The translations under genes were made by a program, and so were the position numbers. DNA of 64,000 nucleotides from Heracleum sosnowskyi. Taxonomy: Eukaryota; Streptophyta; Magnoliopsida; Apiales; Apiaceae. Shown here in pieces: positions 35,009 to 47,719 of this stretch (its first letter is position 1; every line of letters starts with the position of its first letter). The stretch covers positions 124,050,998 through 124,114,997 of the forward strand of contig CM061240.1 in assembly GCA_030848705.1 (NCBI GenBank). Reading direction: 5' to 3'. The notes under the pieces are model-generated. The model searched no databases. It was not told where the DNA came from and saw only the letters and a program-made list of their open reading frames with translations.

Positions 35009-36592
35009 AGCCAAAACTGGAGTAGGTTTCATGGCTACTTTCAGGTTATTGAAAGCATCTTGAGTCTCTTGTGTCCACGCAAAACCTCCCTTCTTCAGTA
35101 ACTGTGTAAGTGGCTTGCATATGAGTCCATAGTTCCTTATGAACCTTCTATAATATCACGTGAGACCTAAAAAACCTCTTAACTATTTCAATATGACAGG
35201 AGTAGGCCAATTAGACATAGCTTGTATCTTTTCAGGGTCTGTAGTGACCCCTTTTCTAGTGATAATGTGGCCAAGATACTCCTTCTGTCTCCTTCCAAAA
35301 GAACATTTGCTTAGCTTAGAAAATAGTTGGTGTTGCTTCATCAACTGTAAAACTTGCTCTACATGTACCAGATGGTCTTTCAAGGTTTTACTATAGACTA
35401 ATATGTCATCAAAGAACACAAGAACACTTACCCTTAGCTGTTGCTGAAAGATTTCATTCATCAGTGCTTGAAAGGAGACAGAGGCATTGGTTAGCCCAAA
35501 AGGCATGACTCTAAATTCATATAACCCCTGATGAGTCCTAAAAGCAGTTTTATACATATCTTCCTCAGCAACTCTAATTTGGTGATACCCTGATCTTAAA
35601 TCAAACTTAGTAAACCAAGTGGCATCCCTCAACTCATCCAATAACTCATCAATAATAGGAATTGGGTACTTGTTCTTAACTGTAATATCATTTAAGTTTC
35701 TATAATCCACACACATTCTCCATGTATTATCTTTCTTTTTAACTAAGATGACAGGTGAAGCAAAGGGGCTAGTACTTACTTGAATAGTTTCTTTTTTCAG
35801 CATCTCTTTTACTTGTTTTTCAATCTCCAACTTCTGCACAAATGGAACTCTGTAGCCCCTCTGATTGACAGGTAAACTCCCTGATAACAAGGGAATATGA
35901 TGATCATGATTCCTGTGGGGTGGTAGCTCTTTAGGTTCTGCAAAGATGTCTTGATACTTATCCAACAGTTGTTGTAGTTGAGTATTAGGACTTGCAAGTT
36001 GGTCAATGAAACTATCTTCAGGTGTAGAAGAGATCATACATAGATATCCTTGAGCAATATTGTTCTTCCCCTTCATCAACTTGTTTAATTTCTTACAACT
36101 GATAGTTTTCAGAGTACCTTCACTGGTGTCTCCCTGCAATACTATTGACTGTTCTTCTCTGTTAAAATTAATATTGACCTTGTAAAAGTCAAAGGTGACA
36201 GGATTGTGTTTCTTTAACCAGTCCACACCTAACACCATGTATGATCCTCCCAGTGAAAATAATCTTAAATCAGTGTTAAAAGTCTGTCCTTGAATCATGT
36301 AAGAAACTCCCTTACAAGCTGTATCCACCATTAGTTGTGTACCATCAGCTACTGTGACTATTAATGGATGTATTACTGCTGCAACCAATCCTAACTTCTT
36401 CACCATAGCAGTATCTATGAAACTGTGTGTGGACCCACTGTCCACTAGTATACTCACCATTTGTTTCTTAATGTAACCCTGGAGTCTAACTGTACTAAGA
36501 GATTTGTTTTTTGCCATTGCATGAAGTGAAATTTCCCCAAGAATCACTTCTGGCTGCATCATAGATTCCACCTCCTTAATTACATTAAACAT
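35009..36592 (-). pseudogene. pol: Gypsy protease and reverse transcriptase
   Basis: Reading leftward from 36592: the aspartic protease has VDSGSTHSF near 36440, followed by the RT palm with PFASPVILVKKKD, VDYRNLN and the FFDDILVYS catalytic box near 35400. The longest open stretch ends at 35183 with a stop. The same protein is still recognisable to the CACTA boundary at 35009 (YYRRFIRNYG), with a further stop at the usual FLGLTGYY block. It continues into RNase H at 29868 beyond the CACTA insertion. Confidence 0.88.
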
Positions 36593-36601
36593 ATCCTCCC
36601 A

Positions 36602-38721
36602 TTAATTAGTGGTCTCTTCCTCCCCCATTATAGTGTATAGTTTAGCCTTGCATTCTTTACCCGAATGGTATGCATCATCACAATGAAAACATAACCCTTT
36701 TGACCTTCTCTCTAGGATTTCTTTGCTAGAGAGTGTTGACCTATTCTTTGAGTAATCTTTAGATGCTGTCTTAACTCCTCCTGACCAATACGTTTGAGGT
36801 GATAGTTTGGAATCTGGACTGGTGAGACTTGGAGCCTTGGTAGACATCTTGAGGGTGCTAGAATGGGTCTTAATAGTCTTAGCCTCTTCTTGTTTGGCCA
36901 AGAAAATTGTGTCAGTTAGAGTTTGAGGTCTAAACATCTTAACTGCAATATTAATATGATCCTTTAGGCCACTTATAAAGATGGACACATAATATTCTTT
37001 AGTCAAGTTCCTGTGTTTTGCAGAAATTATTGCTCCGATGTAACACCCCAGTCCCACATCGAGGAGATTTGGGACTTCTGTTCAGTTTATAAGACAAAGT
37101 ACTACTACTAACTAGCACCAATAAAATCATGATATTTTGGGGGCCTATGGTGGGCTTGTCGTTACCCAAGTTGGCTGCATTTGGGTCAGTAGGCTTCGAC
37201 TTATTCGGACTCGGAATCGGGACTTGACCCAATTTTCGAAAAAGGCTCGGGATTTGACCCGGGTTGTCACATATGGTATCAGAGCCGACTCTCGAAAGTT
37301 TGTCGAGGCAAGTTGCCGGAGGTGGGGACACGAAGGCTGGTGGTATTATCCCACAATGGACAGAGATCCGGAGGGTGGGGACACGAAACCAGTCGGTATT
37401 ATCCCACAATGACTAGGGAGGAACGATCTTGGAACCTATGGGATATCCGTTCAGGCTTGACGAGGACGTCAAGAGTTTAAGTGGGGGAGTTTGTAACACC
37501 CCAGTCCCACATCGAGGAGATTTGGGACTTCTGTTCAGTTTATAAGACAAAGTACTACTACTAACTAGCACCAATAAAATCATGATATTTTGGGGGCCTG
37601 TGGTGGGCTTGTCGTTACCCAAGTTGGCTGCATTTGGGTCAGTAGGCTTCGACTTATTCGGACTCGGAATCGGGACTTGACCCAATTTTCGAAAAAGGCT
37701 CGGGATTTGACCCGGGTTGTCACATCCGAGCTCCTCAAACTTGTCTTCATACTCATTAATTGACCTCAACTGCTTAAGTTTATTAAACAGGTCATGTACA
37801 TCTTTGCTATCAGGATTCTCGAATCTATTAATAACATCAGCCTGAAAAACTTTCCAAGGCACATTAACTCTTCCACTTTGATAGAACCTGAACCAAATAC
37901 TAGCCCTTCCCTCGAAGTGTAACCCAGATAGTTTCACCTTCCTAAACTCATCCATATGAATGAAATCAAAATATTGATCTGCTCTGACAATCCAACCCTT
38001 GGGATCATTACCATTGAATTTGAGAAATTCAATTTTGGGCATGGGGTTGAAATGTAAATGAGGACTGGTAGGTGTATGTGGTGGGGGATTGTGACTTGGG
38101 TATGAGTACAGGGGTATCTGAGTGGTGTTTGGTACATTAAGGAATTGTTAGGTACTATCAGTGGGTGTAGGTTAGGTACACCAGTAGTATGACCATTAAA
38201 CATGGGTGTGGTGAACAGTACATGGGCAGTAGGTTGTGCAGGAGTCATAGTATAGATAGCAGCATGTGGTTGTGTGATATAAGGTGGACTAGATATTTGA
38301 TTCATGGAGTAAGGAGGGATATGTGCGTTAGTAATGACAGGTGAACTTGTGGCATTCTGATTAATAACAGGACTAATTATTGAATACAGAGGAGAGTGGG
38401 TTTCACCTGAAAATGAGTTGATGACCTCTTCTCTCTGACTTGACCCAATACTGATCTCTTTGGTCAACTCTCCATTTTCCCCAGATCTTGTTCTCCTCCT
38501 TCTTTTGGTTGCAAACCCAGCATTAACAACTTAATCTCATCAAAATTGGCTCCCATCTTATTCACCTGAACTCCCAAACCCTCCAAATGTTTGTTCATAT
38601 CTCCCAATTGTTGAGTCCTCTCACCCTTCTCTTTCTCCATCTCGTTTGTGAACTCAGTGAATTTAACTTCTAAGGCCCCCAATCTCTCATCTAAACTCTT
38701 CAAACGTATCCCTTCCGCCAT
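36602..38721 (-). pseudogene. gag: Gypsy gag, broken by frameshifts and a TRIM insertion
   Basis: The likely start is MAEGIR at 38721, with an N-terminal heptad-rich helix. The middle holds the retrotransposon Gag fold (WFRFYQSG, WKVFQADVINRF) near 37800-38040. After the TRIM at 37039-37724, the C-terminal half resumes with a CX2CX4HX4C knuckle (CFHCDDAYHSGKEC) near 36670. Frame changes near 38040-38470 break the reading frame even without the TRIM. Confidence 0.82.
37039..37724 (+). mobile_element. TRIM (terminal-repeat retrotransposon in miniature), 686 bp, complete
   Basis: Two 233-bp LTRs (37039-37271 and 37492-37724) begin TGTAACACCCC and end GGTTGTCACA, and differ at a single base by eye. 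A primer-binding site, TGGTATCAGAGCC (37274-37286, initiator Met-tRNA), follows the first LTR. A polypurine tract, AAGTGGGGGAG (about 37479-37489), precedes the second. A perfect 5-bp duplication, TCCGA, flanks it (37034-37038 and 37725-37729). The 220-bp interior has no coding capacity, so it needs enzymes from another element. It lies antisense to the gypsy gag. Confidence 0.95.
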
Positions 38722-38746
38722 AGATCTCAAGCCAGAGATACACCGC

Positions 38747-38759
38747 CCAGATACCAAAT
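38747..38759 (-). promoter_or_regulatory. Probable primer-binding site of the gypsy element
   Basis: On the minus strand, TTGGTATCTGGGC follows the LTR end GGTTACA. It resembles the TGGTATCAGAGC site for initiator Met-tRNA with two or three changes. Confidence 0.5.
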
Positions 38760-39133
38760 TGTAACCAATACTCCAATTGATAAAATAACATGAAAGTAAT
38801 TGCAAGTAATTAAAAGGAAAATAAGTAAATTAAATTACTGGTGGAAATAAAGTACTGAAATTACAAGGAAGAAGACAATAATGCAGAAAGGAAAATACAG
38901 ATAATGAAAACAATACTCTCTCTCCACCAACTTTCTATATATACTCCGTTGCATCCAAGTGACACTCACCCTGCATCCACGTGGCACTCACATAATGGTT
39001 GACTTCTTATACCGTTATGGCACACGATCCCAACATGATATTGGCAATCACTCCCCTAAATGACAGCGTTATAATTATTTAGAAATAACTGAAAAATTAT
39101 ATTTTAACTATTTATCTAGTTAAAATAGTTATA
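38760..39133 (-). repeat. 5' LTR of the gypsy element (right in window)
   Basis: On the minus strand it starts TATAACTATTTTAACT (a decayed TGTAAC) and ends GGAGTATTGGTTACA next to the primer site. It aligns with 27582-27992 throughout, minus several short blocks. Confidence 0.82.
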
Positions 39134-39687
39134 GAGAGAGATATGAACACACACATCTATAACCTTTATTAATAAGTGCAACCCCTTTTAACATTGTACT
39201 AAATTTGGTTCGCACTTTTTTTTTGGTTCCACCCTTTTTTGGTTTCACCCCTAATTTATTTATTTTTTTTATTTTTCTAAAAAATATAATCTGTAACCTT
39301 TATTAATAAGTGAAACCCCTTTTTAACATTGTACTAAATTTGGTTCGCACTTTTTTTGGTTTCACCCATAATTTATTTAATTTGTTTATTTTTCTAAAAA
39401 ATATAATTAAATAATCTAAAATAGAATATACTATACTCTAACATGTAGTACAATTATTATACTCTAAAATCACGTAGTACAATTTTATATTATTTTTAAA
39501 TTAATTTTATTTTTTCAATGCTCTACTTTCATGGATCTTCTAACAATTCTATTATTATTTTTAACTTTTTCATCTAATGCAAACAATTTTATTTTATTTT
39601 TTTGACTTTTTCGTCAAAAAGTTAAAACCGTGATATATATTAACATATCTGCATAATGAAAGGTTATTTTTCTTCTTTGTCAAAACA

Positions 39688-39690
<3 letters not shown>
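39134..39690. other. AT-rich flank with a repeated TTCACCC module
   Basis: A block ATAACCTTTATTAATAAGTG...TTGGTTCGCACTTTTTTT is duplicated (about 39160 and 39293), and TTTTTTTGGTTTCACCC recurs near 41560. No gene is seen. Confidence 0.5.

Positions 39691-39774
<84 letters not shown>
39691..39774. repeat. (AT)42 microsatellite
   Basis: An uninterrupted 84-bp alternating AT run ends directly at the head of the next hairpin-headed repeat. Confidence 0.95.
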
Positions 39775-39777
<3 letters not shown>

Positions 39778-41350
39778 CTTAAAACCCGTGTGATGCACGG
39801 ATTGTTATTAATAAATATTATTTTCATTATTTATGTTTTAATATTCTATTAATTTGCATTTGCTAAAAAAATAAGTAGACGTGTTCAACTTTTTTAAATA
39901 ATTAAAAGTATTAAAATAGATTTTAAAATAAATTAATAACTGTTTGTCCGTGATATTTTTGGAAAAGGAGAGGTTTTAGTAAAGAAAAATAGAAAAAGTA
40001 ACGTGTTTTAGCTGAAAAGGTAAGTGTCCGTAATTAAAAGTATTTAAATAGGTTTCAAAATAAATAAGTAAGGATTTGCCCTGGACATTTTTGGAAAATG
40101 AGAGATTTTAGTAAGGAAAAATAGAAGAGTAGCATGTTTTAGCTGAAAAAGGTAATTGTCCGTGATTTTTTTTAGAAAAAGAGATGATTTTGTTAGAAAA
40201 AATAGAAAATACAATGTATTTTAGTTGAAAAGGTAGTTGGTTATAAAAATGTTATTATTTAATAATAATTTCTTTAGAAAATAAAAAAATAGAAAAAGTA
40301 ACACGTTTCAGCTAAAAAAGTGCTCATAATTAAAAATATTAAAATAGATTTTAAAATAAATAATTAAGGATTTTCCATGATATTTTTGGAAAATGAGGGA
40401 TTTAGTAAGGAAAAATAGAAAGACTAACATGTTTTTGTTAAAAAAAGATAATCGTCCATGTTTTTTTAGAAAAAGAGAGGATTTTGTTAGAAATAAAAAA
40501 AAATAATGTATTTTAGCTGAAAAGGTAATTAATTATAAATAATGTTATTATTTAGTGATAGTTTTTAAATAAAATAAGTAAGGGTAATTAAGTAAAATCA
40601 CAATTACCGACCGTCCGTCCGTCCGTCCGTCCGACCACCAAACTTTTAATGTTTCGTCTTTAATAACATAGTTTAAAACCCGTGCGATGCACAAATTATT
40701 TTTAATAATTGTTAATTTTATTATTTATTATTTATGTTTTATTAATTGTATTTATTAAAAAAAATAAGTAGGCGTTTTAAACATTTTTAAATAATTAAAA
40801 GTATTAAAATAGATTTTAAAATAAATAAGTAACGGTTTGCCCGTGATATTTTGGAAAACAATGGGCTTTAGTAAGAAATATAGAGAGTAACTTGTTTTCG
40901 TTGAATTTTAAAATATAAAATTAATGATTTGTCTGTGATTAATAATTATAATATTATTTTATTTTATTAAATAGAACTATTCATGATATTTTTGGAAAAT
41001 GAGAGGTTTTATTTAGGAAAAATAGAAAAATAGAAATTTTAGTTAGAAAATATAAAAAGGAATATACAATTTGGCTAAAAGTGGTAATGAGTTAGTTATT
41101 AGCAATTATAACTTTATTATGTTATTTTATTAAATGAAACTGTCTGCGATATTTTTTGAAAATGAGATGTTTTAGTTAGAAAAAATAGAAAAGATATTCT
41201 ATATAATAATTTTAATATTTTATCTAACGGTTCTCATTGATTTGATCAGAGATATCTAACGGTTATGAATGGAGTGACCAGACTACAAAAACTTTCATGA
41301 CCAGACTACAAAACTTTCAATGTTTCGTCTTTAATATAATAGTATAGATA
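39775..41350 (+). repeat. Second locus of the hairpin-headed AT-rich repeat
   Basis: Heads TTAGCTTAAAACCCGTGTGA (39775) and GTTTAAAACCCGTGCGATGC (40670) and tails with TTTTAATGTTTCGTCTTTAA (about 40640) and TTTCAATGTTTCGTCTTTAA (about 41318) are the same family as 13722-17850, including the CCCGTGATATTTTTGGAAAA body blocks. A CCGTCCGTCCGTCCGTCCGA run near 40614 replaces the CCGACCAACCAA of other copies. Confidence 0.75.
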
Positions 41351-43552
41351 TATGTCAATATTATATGTGCCTAAAATCCTATCAAACGTAAAAATACTAT
41401 CTCACATAGAATTTTATATTGTTTTTTGTTTTTTTTTTAAATAAAATTCTATCTCACATAGAAATTCAATCCAACCTCGCATAAAATTCTATGTTGTTAA
41501 ATAAAATATTTAATCAAAACGAAATATATTTTTAATAGTACTCTTAGTACCAAATTTGGTTCGCACCTTTTTTTGGTTTCACCCGTAAAATTATATCTCA
41601 CGTAGAAATCATATACCACATTGAATTTTATTTTGTTTTTTTAAATATAAAATTCTCTTTCACGTAAAAATTCAATGTCACGTAGAATTCTATGTCGTCG
41701 TTAAAAAAATATATAAATCTAAAATATATTATAATATTATTATTATACTAAAATATATTATATTATTATACCCACCAGCGTCACAATTAGATCACCTACT
41801 AGACCCAATTATAATTACTAAATTATTGAATCAAGATACTGACTTTATACCAAAAAAGAATATTAATCTAAAATATATTATAATATTATTATTGCACCAA
41901 ATATATTATATTATTATTATACCTATCAGCGGCACAATCAGATCAGCCACCAGACCCGATTATAATCACTTAGTTGGTGAATCAAGATAATAATCTCAAT
42001 ATATTTTATACCACTGATTTATAATCTAATAAACATTTGTACGAGCACTACCAACACTCAAAACTCTAGGTATCTTTCTCCTCCTAAATCTATTGAGTAT
42101 AATTCTTAATTTCATGTTTGATTAAGTTGGAAATATGTGCAAATTCATTTTTTAAATTTTTTTTGAACTCCCACAATAATTTGTTCCCACAACATTGTGT
42201 TTATTTACTTGACTACAGTATAAATTTATAACCTTGGTCTCAAAAAAATTATCATTTTAATGAGGGTGTTAATTTATCGATTAATGGATATTTTATTATT
42301 TTATCAATAAATTAATATTTATTAATTTGTACAATATATTATATCAAAAAAATTTATAAATCAATTTATTGTACAAGCAATCACAATAATTCAAATATGT
42401 ATTCACACATATGTTTGATACATGTATCAAAATTAATAAATTCACGTACCAAAAAATAGTTAATTATATATTCTTAATTTATAGTTGCACACACTTTGTC
42501 GATACTTAGACAACAACATTCTCATACACATCTTCAACTCAAAATTATTGTTAGATTACTCTTTTTTTAGATATCAATAATTTTTAGATTTCAACACAAA
42601 TCTAAAACTATTTTTAGATTTCAAAGGATGTGCACATAAATTAAAAGTGTTCACATATTAGCTCTCCAAATTAATTGGTTCATCTAGCAAAAACAATATT
42701 AATGTTTTTAAATTCCAACACATATACACTGAATATGCTTTATGCTCTCTCACAAAATTAGAGATGAAACTGTATTTTATTTTTATGAAAAGAGGAACAT
42801 TTAATTGTCAAGATATAATTTAGCAAAGTTAACTAAAGAGTATCCAAAAATTAGGTGTAATGTATAAAAAAATCATTATATTTAATGAATTATAATTTTA
42901 TATTTTTAGTGGGCCTTGAGAACTTTTATAAAGTTTATTATGTTATGCATTTAGCAATAATATTAATTTATCATATTGACCCAAGTCGGGAACGAAAATA
43001 TTATTAATTTATCAAAATTTATTTATTGAGGTTTTACTATATATCTTAATGGAACCTTAATGCGATAATTCATGTTTAGCTTCTCATCAATATACGCAAA
43101 ATTTGCACAATAAGAAGTGGGTAAATAGTATTATATTTGGAAAATGTTAAAGTCCCCAAAATTGTTTCGAAACCGTTCACGAATGATGAGTTGTAAAAAT
43201 ATTATTGTCAGTTTGGCACTTCTCTTATAAATGAGTGGCTCGTCGTGCATACATATGAATCCCACAAATAAAAATACGTCATGGGTCATTTGGGAACATA
43301 TTTGAGATTCAATTCGGGTACGTAGCATTATCCGTTATATTATTATAAGTAAAATAAATGATTGTTTATATTCGCGATCATCTAAAATTTGTATTGTTAT
43401 TTTAATTTTTTTTATTATGACTTTAATATCTTATATATATTATATAATTAATTTAAATTTTTAAATAAATTAACTAGCTCGTGCTTCTCACCATTATCAT
43501 CTAGTAATGTATCATATATGAATGAGTACATGCGATTGTAATCTATGACTAG
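41351..43552. other. AT-rich intergenic DNA
   Basis: No supported gene. A block with AATATATTATAATATTATTATT and CACCAG/ATCAG modules is present twice (about 41730-41840 and 41868-41980). Otherwise only simple AT-rich sequence is visible. Confidence 0.45.
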
Positions 43553-43554
43553 TA

Positions 43555-43866
43555 CTCCCTCCATTTCTCTGGGTTCTATACATAGAATTTGGGCACGGAG
43601 ACTAAGAAAAGATATAAAAAATGAGTAAAATTAGATGAAAAGTGAGTAAAGTGGTGGGACCTATCAATATTTAATAATAGATTTGAGATAGTGGAGGAAG
43701 TAGTGGGTGTAATAGTGATTTATATTATTATAGAATAGAGATAGTGGAGAAAGTAGTGGGTGTAATAGTGTTTTATATTATTAAAAGTTACTATTTTTGG
43801 AATGTATAGAAATGAATGGGACGTCCCAAAATGAAAAGTGTATAGAAATGACTGGGACGGAGGGAG
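43555..43866 (+). mobile_element. Stowaway-like MITE, copy 1 (312 bp)
   Basis: Starts CTCCCTCCATTTCTCTGGG and ends GGGACGGAGGGAG, with TA on both sides (43553-43554 and 43867-43868), the signature of Tc1/mariner-derived Stowaway MITEs. It has no coding capacity. Confidence 0.9.
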
Positions 43867-43986
43867 TATTTGCTAATTATAATTTCAGGTCAGGTCCCTC
43901 GGGAGTCACGTTAGATAGGACTGAAAATCCAACATTACCTATTGTTTTTGGTCCACCATTAGCTAGCCACGCATTAGTAGCTATTA

Positions 43987-44298
43987 CTCCCTCTGTCCCA
44001 GCGAGTTTTATACATTAGGGTTGGACACGGAGATCAAGAAAAGATATAAAAAATGATTAAAATTAGATGAAAAGTGGGTAAAGTGATGAGACCTATCAAT
44101 ATTTAATAATAGATTTGAGATAGTGGAGAAAAATAGTGGATGTAATAGTGTTTTATATTATTATAGAATAAAGATAGTGGAGAAAGTAGTGAGTGTAATA
44201 GTGTTTTATATTATTAAAAGTTACTATTTTTGGAATGTATAGAAATGAGAGGGACGTCCAAAATAAAAAGTGTATAGAATTGAATGGGATGGAGGGAG
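43987..44298 (+). mobile_element. Stowaway-like MITE, copy 2 (312 bp)
   Basis: Starts CTCCCTCTGTCCCAGCGAG and ends GGGATGGAGGGAG, with TA on both sides (43985-43986 and 44299-44300). It has the same length and orientation as the copy at 43555-43866 and high sequence similarity. The unique spacer between the two is 118 bp, excluding the TA pairs. Confidence 0.9.
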
Positions 44299-44910
44299 TA
44301 AATGGTTAATCACAGCCATCTATGATCTATCATTCTATCTGCATATCTATCTATAGATCTTGCAACTTACTATAGTTCAAGACTTGAGGGAAGTGACAAT
44401 AATTGGATCATGTTGACTATGTTTCATACTTTCCGTTTCTTAAAAAAAAGGGGCACATCTCCCATTTAAATTCATATATCCCACTCATTGTGTCCCAACA
44501 TACAGTACATATAAATAACATTTATTCTCCTGCTATATGGTACGATGATGTATAATTAGTAATCCAACTGTCGAAGAAACTTAAAATTTCACCTAAAGAT
44601 AAAGAAAATGAAGTTTTCTTGAATGGTAAATGTTGACTTGGGGGAAAGCGTGAAGTTGTTATGAGAAAAAAACACGAAAAAGAGGAGACAGGAGGGGCCA
44701 TTTATGGAGTTGTAGTAGAGACTTTGCATAAGCTTTTGATTTGATGCATTTAACTATTAATGTTATAGATTAATTATATAGGAAAGATGATCACCAGCCA
44801 CCAAACACAAACGATTATTAGTGTTTTTACATAAAAAATACACCAAAAACTCTAGTATATATATATATATATATTGCGAAAACTTTTCATAATACGTGTT
44901 TTTATAATTA

Positions 44911-45575
44911 ACTAGTCGAAAAAGCCGCGCTTCGCGGCGGCGTAATAATTTTTTTAAATTTTTTATCAAATAACTTACAAAAATTACTCGGTCCTCGCTA
45001 ATAAGCCGTCCTCCCGTGAAACACGTTTTCCTTTTTAATATCAAAATCTCAAATTTAATATATTGAATATATATTTGTCTTATATATTAATTTTTATGTT
45101 ACCATACTCCTTTCTAATGAGACACTCTTTCGTCGAAAAAACACCTATATAACTTTACATATTCTACTTCAAATAGAACTTTTAGTTATGTATTACAAAC
45201 GCTTATTATACTTCCAATATAACTTTTAATTGCAAGTATTTCTTTTATATCCAAACTTTTCTCCTCTATAAATCGAAACAGCTATTCTACTTCAAATAGA
45301 ACTTTGCAAGAACTTCTCTTATATTTGAACTCTTCCCCTCTACAAATTCAAACACATATTCTACTTCAAATAGAACTTTTAATTATATGTCTTCGCTATA
45401 AATTCGAATTCTTCTCCTCTATAACTTCGAACACCTATTCTACTTCTAATATGCTAAAGAATATTTTTTGATTTATTAGTATTTAAAATTGTAAACCTCT
45501 AAAAAAATTAGAAAAATAGATTGAGACGATTTTAGGGGTGCCACCTCACCTCCCGCGTATCCTCCTTTATATATA
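44911..45575 (+). repeat. Hairpin-headed repeat of a second family, with internal tandem copies
   Basis: The head ACTAGTCGAAAAAGCCGCGC contains GCCGCG and CGCGGC, a hairpin comparable in layout to the CCGTGC...GCACGG head of the larger family. The body repeats ATTCTACTTCAAATAGAAC about four times (near 45165, 45287, 45360, 45435) at irregular 75-120 bp spacing. The region ends near CGCGTATCCTCCTTTATATA. TA microsatellites lie on both sides. Boundaries are estimates. Confidence 0.5.
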
Positions 45576-47719
45576 TATATTGATGCTAACAAATGTTTGT
45601 GCTAGATCACGTCCCATTATATAAATAACTTAAATGTTTAAAACTTATTTTCTTTTTGGTTCAGTTCTCGATTAACTCAAGTCTTGTTGAAACAAATACT
45701 CGTTAGTACTTAGTAAAGAATATAATCCTAACTATTCAACCAAACAAAAACACAAGTATTTGTTATCATATAAGACCAATGATTAATTATATAAATTTAT
45801 GTGCTTTTCTTTATCTTCTTTTTTGTTAAAGTTGGAGTAGTTAGTAAGATTCGGAAGATCTGGGTAGCTAGTTCAGAGCCAGCTGATCATACTAAACGTT
45901 AATCACGCAAAGTATAATTCTTCATCATCAACACGTAATGGTGGGGGTTTCTTATGTCTTAATTTTACCACTTAAATATATTGTCTATCACTAATGAAAC
46001 AAGTCTATTTTACAACAAAAAATAGCACCGTTTACGACAGATTATATTTCCGACGGATTTAGTAGTAATACGAAATTAGGTTTAGAAGATAATGTGGTTT
46101 TATATCTATGATCTCGTTCATTTTTTTTCATTAAAGTTTTATTCTATCTTATATAATTTTGTTGGGTGATCAAGTACAACAATCGCCACTACCGAAATAA
46201 CTACAAATTATCACTAAAATTTTTCCGTTAAAATTTATTTTATCTTACAAAAACGAGTACGAAAATAATTACAGATCGCCACTACAAAATTTGAATTTTT
46301 CTGCAACAACAATTTTGAACCGACTTGAAAATGATTTTTAGTAATTTTTTTAGTATTCGAGTATGACAACTGCGTCCTTAAAGCTAGGTATGAAGCATGG
46401 ATACGATAGAAAAACGTAGGCCATGCGAAGTGATGATTAGATTGGACCGACGGTGCTTGTTACCTGATCTGTGAATGAGTGAATCTATCAGAATTAGTGT
46501 ATGTATCAAACTCCTTAGATTCGCTGTTCTTGTTTAGTTCATTTGTTACAAATATTGTGTATGTATATGGATTCATCTACGGCAATAAAATATAGCAACA
46601 GTTATTGATATTTATCGATAATCGAGGATCAAATTCCTTTGATTAATCATTATTCACCAGATTTGTTACAAACTCAATATATGCATGGGATCAATGTTTT
46701 GAATTTTTCTTTCCTTAAATGAAAAAAATTGATTTGTTTTTGGTGGTGTCGGCTCCTGAAATCATGCTAATGGCAGCTGTCCGCTGTTCTTGAAAGACAG
46801 AGACATGATAAACCACTAAAACTTACGAGACCTGTGTGATAATTGTCTGAATAGTTGTGTACATGATCAGTATTTAACATCTAACTGTATATATGTAGTT
46901 TGGTAAGGTAATAAGGACTTGAATCTAGCTTAGCTTTATCTCTGTATGTCAATGCCGAAAAAATGGAATCCATTAATCTCTTGTCCTTCTAGTTCTTAGT
47001 TCAATTCTCGTTCATTCGCAAAAAAAATTAGAACACATACTCATTTGTGAGGTATATAAACTTAATATTCAGAAACAGGTCTCGAAAAATTAGAGTTTTA
47101 GGTTTATTGTCCTGTTAATTAGCACATTCTGTATTCAAGTGAATGCGTATCATGTAGATTTATATTGGAACTTGGCAATGGAATTCCAAAAGCACCCTTC
47201 TACGTATCTGAAATCCTGACAGAAAGTAGATATGTACAATGTTCGTAAAACAATCAGGCCAGGTGATATAGCTTAGGCCTTTGTCAACTTGTTATTGGAT
47301 CGTATTCAAATTTTATACTTCCAGGTCCCGTTTCAGGTACTTCTTGCACCAGTAGTGGTCCTTATATCTTTCCTTTATTCTCTTCAACACTGAAACAAAT
47401 TTCTTATTTAGTCGTACGTGGACGTTTGAAAAAATTTACGAAATAAAAAAATGGTACACAATAACTGTACTATATTAATTCCGAATATCTCGTACGCAGG
47501 GCTGTTTGAGTAATTTTGGCTTAATCCTGATTTTACATTTGCATATTATTCTACGCCGTATAACATAGGCAAATTTTTGATGATGATGACAGTGATGACG
47601 AAGACAAACTTAAACTGCAATCTCCCAAGTGTGAAGTTCATTTTCCGTAAAATATATTGTAACAATTATTTGTCATGAAATCGTAAATCATTTCTTCGAT
47701 GAAACACTCTTAGCACTTG
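45576..47719. other. Intergenic; contains the upstream region of the zinc-finger gene
   Basis: No supported coding region. Nothing beyond AT-rich unique sequence and the promoter at its right end is visible. Confidence 0.4.

Larger units (their letters stand above)
27582..39133 (-). mobile_element. Chromodomain Ty3/gypsy retrotransposon, decayed and carrying nested insertions
   Basis: Two alignable LTRs, about 411 bp (27582-27992) and 374 bp (38760-39133), flank a minus-strand internal region. Its order is gag, protease, RT, RNase H, integrase and chromodomain, the Ty3/gypsy order. The short LTRs and C-terminal GPY/F plus chromodomain modules suggest a chromovirus such as Reina. A CACTA element (29872-35005) cuts the RT/RNase H junction and a TRIM (37039-37724) cuts gag. 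Removing both leaves about 5.7 kb, normal for this group. Several stops and frame changes, plus indels between the LTRs, show it is old and inactive. Flanks are GA-rich on both sides, so a 5-bp target duplication cannot be fixed exactly. Confidence 0.9.

Noticed and set aside
36999..38042. A protein repeat (GQIPSLFRKLG type) shared by two minus-strand reading frames
   Set aside because: Both come from the two LTRs of the TRIM read in antisense, not from a repeated protein domain.
43797..44018. 73-residue ORF between and within the Stowaway-like copies
   Set aside because: It spans the end of one MITE and the start of the next and has no domain.
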